From the NCBI GenBank assembly GCA_022866645.1, contig JALHUQ010000049.1, forward strand, positions 1 to 33,816: a stretch of DNA of 33,816 bases, given 5' to 3'. The notes beneath the pieces were generated by a model. That model was not told the DNA's origin. It was given only the letters and a program-made list of their open reading frames with translations, and did not search any database. Shown here one piece after another: positions 28,004 through 33,816 of the stretch (positions are counted from its first letter, which is position 1; each line of letters starts with the position of its first letter). The stretch is from Woeseiaceae bacterium. GTDB lineage: Bacteria > Pseudomonadota > Gammaproteobacteria > Steroidobacterales > Woeseiaceae. The translations under genes were made by a program, and so were the position numbers.

Positions 28004-28426
28004 CTACTCGACCGGATCATTGACGGTCGCGATGCTGATATGGGTAAATCCGAGTCGCCCGGCGACGTCCATCGCAGTGACAACGTGCTGGTGTTTGGCG
28101 TTGGCGTCGGCACTGATCGTCAGCGGCAGGCGATTGTCGCCGGCAGATACTTTTTGCAGCGCATTACGAATCGTTTCCGGTCGGTTGTTAATCAATTCGC
28201 GCCCGTTGACCAGGTAGACGCCGGTTGCCGTGATCATAATGTCGATTTGCTCGGCTGGCTCTTCAACGATCGCAGAGCTATCCGCTTGCGGCAAACTGAT
28301 ATTGATTTGCGATTGCTTCACAAAGCTGGTCGACACCATGAAAAAAATCAGCAATAGCAGCACAACATCGATCAACGATGTGAGGTTGACCTCTGGCTGC
28401 GTTCGCACCCGCAGGCTGAGTTTCAT
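28004..28426 (-). CDS. exbD: ExbD/TolR family biopolymer transport protein
   Basis: VNLTSLIDVVLLLLIFFMVSTSFVKQSQINISLPQA. Confidence 0.94.
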   Translation of the reverse strand: MKLSLRVRTQPEVNLTSLIDVVLLLLIFFMVSTSFVKQSQINISLPQADSSAIVEEPAEQIDIMITATGVYLVNGRELINNRPETIRNALQKVSAGDNRLPLTISADANAKHQHVVTAMDVAGRLGFTHISIATVNDPVE

Positions 28427-29043
28427 TTTTTGCTCTTCTCACTTCGTCGATGCAGTGCCTCAACAAGTTTGATGGCTTCTTTTTCCATGTCGACGACCAG
28501 CGTATCGACGCGTGTTCGGTAGTAGCGGTAGCCGATCAATGCCGGAATGGCCACAGTCAAACCCGCGGCAGTTGTGATCAAGGCTTCGGCAATGCCGCCG
28601 GCAAGCACGGTCGGATCACCAACGCCGTGCGTCGTAATCGCCGAAAATACCTTGACCATGCCGATGACCGTGCCCAGCAGTCCGAGTAATGGGCTGATCG
28701 CGGCAACGGTACCCAGGGTCTCAAGATAACGTTCCAGCTCGTGGACAACATGACGGCCGGTATCCTCGATTGAATCTTTCAGGACGGCACGTTCGCGATC
28801 ACGGTTGATCAGGCCGGCCGCGAGTATCTGTCCGAGTGGCGATCCCTGGTGCAGCGTCTGGATCTGCTTCTGATCCAGCTGGTCTTTCTTGACCCATCCC
28901 CACACCTTGCTGGTGAGATCTTCCGGGATGACGCGCTTTTGTTGCAGTGTCCAGAAACGCTCGAGAATAATGCCCATGGCGATGATGGCGCACAGGATAA
29001 TGGGCAGCATCAGCCAGCCACCCGATTTGACTATCTCAACCAT
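28423..29043 (-). CDS. exbB: ExbB/TolQ family (MotA/TolQ/ExbB proton channel) protein
   Basis: MVEIVKSGGWLMLPIILCAIIAMGIILERFWTL...ISPLLGLLGTVIGMVKVF...GGIAEALITTAAGLTVAIPALIGY. The ORF-track start at 29238 is extended; ATG at 29043 fits the family. Confidence 0.93.
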   Translation of the reverse strand: MVEIVKSGGWLMLPIILCAIIAMGIILERFWTLQQKRVIPEDLTSKVWGWVKKDQLDQKQIQTLHQGSPLGQILAAGLINRDRERAVLKDSIEDTGRHVVHELERYLETLGTVAAISPLLGLLGTVIGMVKVFSAITTHGVGDPTVLAGGIAEALITTAAGLTVAIPALIGYRYYRTRVDTLVVDMEKEAIKLVEALHRRSEKSKK

Positions 29044-29101
29044 AAGAACCTGAATCTGGGAGGAAAATGGAAATATACAGTGACAGCGCCAAAAATTCTC
29101 C

Positions 29102-31429
29102 CTAAAGCGCTGCAGAATCGTGCCAGAAACGTTGTCGCCGCAGCCTTTCCTGGCGCAACAGACTGACTCCATCCCTCGCGCAGAGCCTGAAACTGATAGC
29201 ACCGGAGCTCGCGGTATCCAGCACGAGCGCGCCACCACCCGCCCAGCGCTCTGTCACACGTTCTTTGGGAAAGCCCCAGCGGTTGGCATGCCCGACCGAC
29301 GCGATCGCGAGATCAGGACTCAGACGACTGACGAATGGCGGGCTGGAGGACGTCAGGCTACCGTGATGTGGAATCAGGACCACGCTCGCTGCGGCTAAAG
29401 GCTCTCGCGCCAACAGGATTTTTTCCCCTGCAAGCTCGATATCACCGGTCAGGACAAGTCGATATGGCCCCACGCTAATAGCCAGCACACACGATGCGTC
29501 ATTACCGAGCAATCCGGCATTGGCGGGTGGATGCAAAATCTCGAAAGTTGCACCGTCGGCATGCCAGATCTGTCCGGCGGTGCAGTCGAATACCTTTTGG
29601 CCGACGTCTGCAAGCGGCTCCCCGGCGAGAATCCGGCCAACCTCGATCTCGCGTACCATCGCTGCTACGCCCCCGGCGTGATCATCATCGGCGTGCGAAA
29701 CGACCAGCCAATCGAGTACCGCTATCCCGCGGTAGCGCAGGAACGGCAATAGCAGTTGTTCTGCAGCACTGCCGCCGCCTCGATAGCTTGCGCCCGTGTC
29801 AAATACCAGCGTGTGCTGCCGGCTTTGCACGACCACAGCCAGTCCCTGCCCCACATCCAGCACGTGCGTATCGATACAGGCGCTCGGTGGTGGAGCAGGT
29901 TTGTACAGTAGCAAGGCCATGACAGCTAACACGGCCACCCAGCGGCCCGGCCAGCCGCGTGGCAGGATAATCCAAAGCACTGGCAGAAAAATGACACACA
30001 TCATTTTGCTGTCGAACCCGTCGACGCCCGAAACGAAACCGTCGGTGATCGGGAGATGCGCGAACTCGATGATGACCCGTTCAATGACGCCCACGCTCGC
30101 CGCAGACAGTTGCAGCAGGACGAGACTTGCCGAGTCCCAGAGGGGCTCGATTACCATGCTGGCCAGCGTCAGGGGAACGGTGATCAGACTGAAGACCGGC
30201 ACCGTAATCAGGTTCACCGCCGGCGCAACAAGACTCAGCCGCTGGAAGACCAGCACCGTCAGTGGCATCAGTCCAAACAGCAGGACAAACTGCATATGAA
30301 CGAGTTGGCGGACCATGGATGCAGGCCTCGCGACGTAAGCAGGACCGTCGAAAGGACGTAAATAGATGCTGACAAGAAATATCAAAAGCGCGACAGCGCC
30401 GAAAGACAGGCTGAATCCTGGCGTCATCGTTGACACGGGATCCAGAATGAATATCAGCATAGCGGCCAGCGCGACGATTCGCACTGGGTCAGGACGTCGC
30501 CGGCCCAGAAGTGCGACTGCGGCCAGTGCCAGCATGATCGTCGCGCGCTGCGATGGTACCGCCAGGCCGGACAGGCAGGCGTAGGCCACGGCCATTCCAA
30601 GCGCCGCGATAGTCGCCTGGTCGAGATGATTACCGCGAAAACGACAGCCGCCCGACAATAGAGTGAAGACTGTGAATGCGGCCGCCGCCGCCAGTCCAAT
30701 ATGCAGACCGGAGATGGCCATCAGGTGGCTGCTGCCGGTTTTCGCGTACCGATCCCATTGCTCACGCGAAATGAGATGCCGCGCCCCGACGCCGATCGCT
30801 GCGAGCACCGGCTGCGAGGCTTTGCCCGCCTTTTCGGCGCGCGACACAAAGTCGCGTCGGTAGGCGTCCAGTGGTGACAGGGAGCCGCGCTCCAACAACC
30901 GATTTCGCTTGCCGCTGACGATGTAGCCCGCGGCATGCAGTTTTTCCCGAAACATCCAGTCTTCAAGGCTGAACAGTCCCGGATTGCTATTGCCACGCGG
31001 CCGCCGCAAGCGCACTTCGAGTTCCCAGATGTCACCGATTTGCGGCAACTCCGGCGGATCGATCCAACTGACACGCGACCGCGGCGGAATCCTCGCGTCG
31101 TCGATGGGCTTGATCAGCATCGATACCGAGGCGCCCGTTAGCTTGGGAAAGTCAGCTATGCGCACGCTCGCCATCATGCTGTCGCCCGCGAATCGTGGCT
31201 CGAGTCGCGCATCAATGATGTTGTTGGCTGCGTGTACAAAAAGGCTGAACCCCAAGAGCAGGAAAGCGATCCACCGTGCACGCCGAATGAAAAAAATCAA
31301 AATTATCGCAACAAAAAGCAGCTTGCAGAGGTCAGAGTCTAAACGAACCCTGTTATGCTGCGCCGCGAAGCCGCCCGCCAGAACCAGCAGGCAAATTCGC
31401 ATCATCGTTGTCGTATTTTTCAGCACCAA
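29102..31429 (-). CDS. comEC: ComEC/Rec2 family DNA-uptake protein
   Basis: 775 aa. Competence domain (HLMAISGLHIGLAAAAAF) and C-terminal metallo-beta-lactamase domain (VLDVGQGLAVVVQ...VVSHADDDHAGGV). Confidence 0.95.
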   Translation of the reverse strand: MVLKNTTTMMRICLLVLAGGFAAQHNRVRLDSDLCKLLFVAIILIFFIRRARWIAFLLLGFSLFVHAANNIIDARLEPRFAGDSMMASVRIADFPKLTGASVSMLIKPIDDARIPPRSRVSWIDPPELPQIGDIWELEVRLRRPRGNSNPGLFSLEDWMFREKLHAAGYIVSGKRNRLLERGSLSPLDAYRRDFVSRAEKAGKASQPVLAAIGVGARHLISREQWDRYAKTGSSHLMAISGLHIGLAAAAAFTVFTLLSGGCRFRGNHLDQATIAALGMAVAYACLSGLAVPSQRATIMLALAAVALLGRRRPDPVRIVALAAMLIFILDPVSTMTPGFSLSFGAVALLIFLVSIYLRPFDGPAYVARPASMVRQLVHMQFVLLFGLMPLTVLVFQRLSLVAPAVNLITVPVFSLITVPLTLASMVIEPLWDSASLVLLQLSAASVGVIERVIIEFAHLPITDGFVSGVDGFDSKMMCVIFLPVLWIILPRGWPGRWVAVLAVMALLLYKPAPPPSACIDTHVLDVGQGLAVVVQSRQHTLVFDTGASYRGGGSAAEQLLLPFLRYRGIAVLDWLVVSHADDDHAGGVAAMVREIEVGRILAGEPLADVGQKVFDCTAGQIWHADGATFEILHPPANAGLLGNDASCVLAISVGPYRLVLTGDIELAGEKILLAREPLAAASVVLIPHHGSLTSSSPPFVSRLSPDLAIASVGHANRWGFPKERVTERWAGGGALVLDTASSGAISFRLCARDGVSLLRQERLRRQRFWHDSAAL

Positions 31430-31453
31430 CCATCAAAACCGGACCACCCGTCA

Positions 31454-31981
31454 ATGCCAAGACGCTTTTTCAGGAAATTCGCGTTCAAACGCCATCACGT
31501 CAGTGAGCAGTGGTTCATGACGCCGTTTCGGCATTTGCTGCACGACCACAATTTGTGGGGCATACGCCGACGGACGGTCGTGCCGGCGTTCGCGATCGGC
31601 CTGTTCATCGCCTTCATGCCTACGCCTGGCCACACACTGACGGCTGCGCTACTGGCGCTGGGCCTGCGAATCAATATTCCGGTGGCTGCGTTAACAACCT
31701 GGGTCTCGAACCCGGTGACGATGGGGCCGATGTATTACTTTGCCTATCGTTTCGGCCGCAGCCTCCTCGACACGCCTTTACGACAATTCAAGTTTGAAAT
31801 GTCGTGGGACTGGGTAACGCACACGTTTGTGACGATATGGCAGCCGATGTTGCTGGGCTGCATTATTTTGGGGGCCACCGCGGCGCTTGTAGGCTACGTC
31901 ACGCTGGACCTGCTTTGGCGATCGTCAATAGCCGACTACAAATCCCGCAAACAAGACAGCCGCCGCGATCGCGAATCCTAA
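31454..31981 (+). CDS. DUF2062 domain protein
   Basis: GLFIAFMPTPGHTLTAALLALGLRINIPVAALTTWVSNPVTMGPMYYFAYRFG. ATG at 31454 (MPRRFFRKF) preferred over 31355. Confidence 0.88.
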   Translation: MPRRFFRKFAFKRHHVSEQWFMTPFRHLLHDHNLWGIRRRTVVPAFAIGLFIAFMPTPGHTLTAALLALGLRINIPVAALTTWVSNPVTMGPMYYFAYRFGRSLLDTPLRQFKFEMSWDWVTHTFVTIWQPMLLGCIILGATAALVGYVTLDLLWRSSIADYKSRKQDSRRDRES

Positions 31982-32661
31982 CTCGACGGTTTCAGAGTCC
32001 CGTCCTCAAGCAGAAGGATTCGATCCATCCTGGCCGCGATCGAGTGATCGTGAGTCACGATGACCAGGCTGGTTTTCAATTCCTGATTCAGTTCCAGCAT
32101 CAGGTTCAAAACGTGAGCGCCGTTTCCAGCGTCCAGGTTGCCTGTCGGCTCATCCGCCAATACAAGTTGTGGTCGTGTGATCAACGCACGTGCCACCGCG
32201 GCGCGCTGACGCTCACCGCCGGACAGTTCGCCCGGTTTGTGATTGAGTCGCCCGCCCAGACCGACCCGGCCCAACAATTCCCGCGCCTGCAGGATTGCCG
32301 TCGCTTTCGGCTCACGGCGAATCATCAGCGGCATGGCGACGTTCTCTTCGGCCGTGAATTCCGGCAGGAGATGATGAAACTGGTAGACGAATCCGACGTT
32401 CCGATTACGCAGCTCACCTTTCGCCGACTCGTCGGTGCCATGCATCGCCTCGCCATTGATAAAGACTTCCCCCTCGTCAGGTTCGTCGAGCCCTCCCATT
32501 ATTTGCAATAGCGTGGTTTTGCCCGACCCCGAAGTACCGATAATGGCAACGCGCTCTGCTGGCTGCACCTTAAGATCAACGCCGTGCAGCACGACCAGCG
32601 TCGACGCACCTTCGTTAAAGCGTCGAACAACGCCACGGCAATCAAGAACAGGGTTAGTCAT
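31978..32661 (-). CDS. lolD: Lipoprotein-releasing system ATP-binding protein LolD
   Basis: Walker A GTSGSGKTTLLQIMGGLD and signature LSGGERQRAAVARAL. ATG at 32661 (MTNPVLDCRGV) preferred over the 32766 ORF start. Confidence 0.95.
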   Translation of the reverse strand: MTNPVLDCRGVVRRFNEGASTLVVLHGVDLKVQPAERVAIIGTSGSGKTTLLQIMGGLDEPDEGEVFINGEAMHGTDESAKGELRNRNVGFVYQFHHLLPEFTAEENVAMPLMIRREPKATAILQARELLGRVGLGGRLNHKPGELSGGERQRAAVARALITRPQLVLADEPTGNLDAGNGAHVLNLMLELNQELKTSLVIVTHDHSIAARMDRILLLEDGTLKPSS

Positions 32662-33816
32662 ATCGTAGGGCCTCAGCCGGCGCTGTTTTTGCAGCAACCC
32701 AGGCGGGGTAAATGGTTGAAAGCAACGCGAGCGCGAGTGCAATGGCGGCGACCAGTGCCACATCACCGTATTTCAGATCCGCTGGCAGGTCACTAATGAA
32801 ATAGACGTCGGCAGCGAGAAATTTGATGCCGAATACCGATTCGAAAAACCCAATTATCGACTCAAGATTTAACGCCAACAACATTCCGAACACAACGCCC
32901 GCCAGCGTGCCTGCGATACCGACGATGCTGCCTTGCGTCACAAAAATCTTGAGTATGCTCATAGGGCTTGCGCCGATCGTGCGCAGTATGGCGATGTCCG
33001 ACTGCTTGTCTTTCACCACCATGACCAGCGTCGAGACAATATTGAAAGCGGCAACTGCAATCACCATCATCAAAATCACGAACAAAATGGATTTTGTAAT
33101 TTGAATGGAACGGAAGAAGTTGACGTGCCGGCGTGTCCAGTCGCTGACAAGAACGAGTTCACCGTTCTCTAACGCGACTTCACGAACAATCGCAGGAGCA
33201 TTGTAGATTTCCGTTACGTTGAGCCGCACGCCGCTAACCGCGTCGCGCATTCGATACAATTTCTGGGCGTCGCCAATATTGATAAACGCGAGTCGACGGT
33301 CGAATTCATACATTCCAACGCGGTAAATTCCACTGACTGTGAATCGTTTGGTTCTTGGAACAATCCCGGCGGGAGTCACTATTCCTTCGGCAAGCGTTAC
33401 CGTCACCTTGTCACCGACACTGACCTTGATGGCAGCGGCTAACTCGACTCCCAGAACAATATTAAAATCGCCACGCGCAAGATCGGTGAGTTTGCCGGTC
33501 TGCATTACGCCGCCAACTCCGGAAACGGTGGCTTCCTGCTGCGGATCGATGCCTCGTAACTCGGCACCGCTCAATTGTTTTTCGAACACCAGCAAAGCCT
33601 GACCTTCTACATAAGGCGCAGCTGCAGTGACTCGGGGATTTTTGACTGCGATCTCGATCAGTTCTGTCGGATCGTCCAACTCGCCGTCGACCCCCTCAAT
33701 GACGGCATGGGCGGTCATCGCCAATAGCCGATCTTTTAGTTCCCGCTCGAAACCGTTGACGACGGACATTACGACAATCAATACCGTCACAGCGATAGCG
33801 ATGCCCAACATCGAAA
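32654..33816 (-). CDS. lolC: Lipoprotein-releasing system permease LolC/LolE (5' end outside window)
   Basis: LGIAIAVTVLIVVMSVVNGFERELKDRLLAMTAHAVIEG...DIAILRTIGASPMSILKIFVTQGSIVGIAGT...YPAWVAAKTAPAEALRYD. The N-terminal part is cut off by the window edge. Confidence 0.93.
   Translation of the reverse strand, partial: SMLGIAIAVTVLIVVMSVVNGFERELKDRLLAMTAHAVIEGVDGELDDPTELIEIAVKNPRVTAAAPYVEGQALLVFEKQLSGAELRGIDPQQEATVSGVGGVMQTGKLTDLARGDFNIVLGVELAAAIKVSVGDKVTVTLAEGIVTPAGIVPRTKRFTVSGIYRVGMYEFDRRLAFINIGDAQKLYRMRDAVSGVRLNVTEIYNAPAIVREVALENGELVLVSDWTRRHVNFFRSIQITKSILFVILMMVIAVAAFNIVSTLVMVVKDKQSDIAILRTIGASPMSILKIFVTQGSIVGIAGTLAGVVFGMLLALNLESIIGFFESVFGIKFLAADVYFISDLPADLKYGDVALVAAIALALALLSTIYPAWVAAKTAPAEALRYD

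Noticed and set aside
1-33816. Search for CRISPR arrays, tRNA genes, insertion sequences, toxin-antitoxin or anti-phage systems
   Set aside because: No regularly spaced repeats, cloverleaf-like sequences, transposase motifs or defence-gene motifs were recognised on either strand by reading alone.

Overview
The window is ordinary, gene-dense gammaproteobacterial chromosome. I see no tRNA or rRNA genes, CRISPR arrays, insertion sequences or phage genes. From left to right it contains: (1) the end of a type II secretion operon (gspC tail, gspD, gspE, gspF) and a small Asp-rich ORF; (2) a minus-strand SOS mutasome operon, lexA-imuA-imuB-imuC(dnaE2), with a sigma70-like promoter overlapped by two tandem LexA boxes; (3) an Lpp/OprI-like Ala-rich lipoprotein convergent with a LysM/YkuD L,D-transpeptidase, then a GST-like protein and a DUF1232 protein; (4) the conserved fabH-plsX-rpmF-yceD / maf / rluC / rne block; (5) a low-molecular-weight tyrosine phosphatase, a probable remnant of a VOC gene, and an orphan TonB-dependent receptor; (6) the conserved envelope block lpxK-msbA-exbD-exbB-comEC / DUF2062 / lolD-lolC(partial). 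I found no clearly novel multi-gene system. The best leads are the roughly 300-nt rne 5' leader, where a perfect 12-bp long-range stem encloses three local hairpins, and the tandem LexA boxes before lexA. Others are two overlapping inverted repeats upstream of the lipoprotein gene, a terminator embedded in the L,D-transpeptidase coding sequence, and the TonB-receptor insertion with its adjacent VOC fragment.
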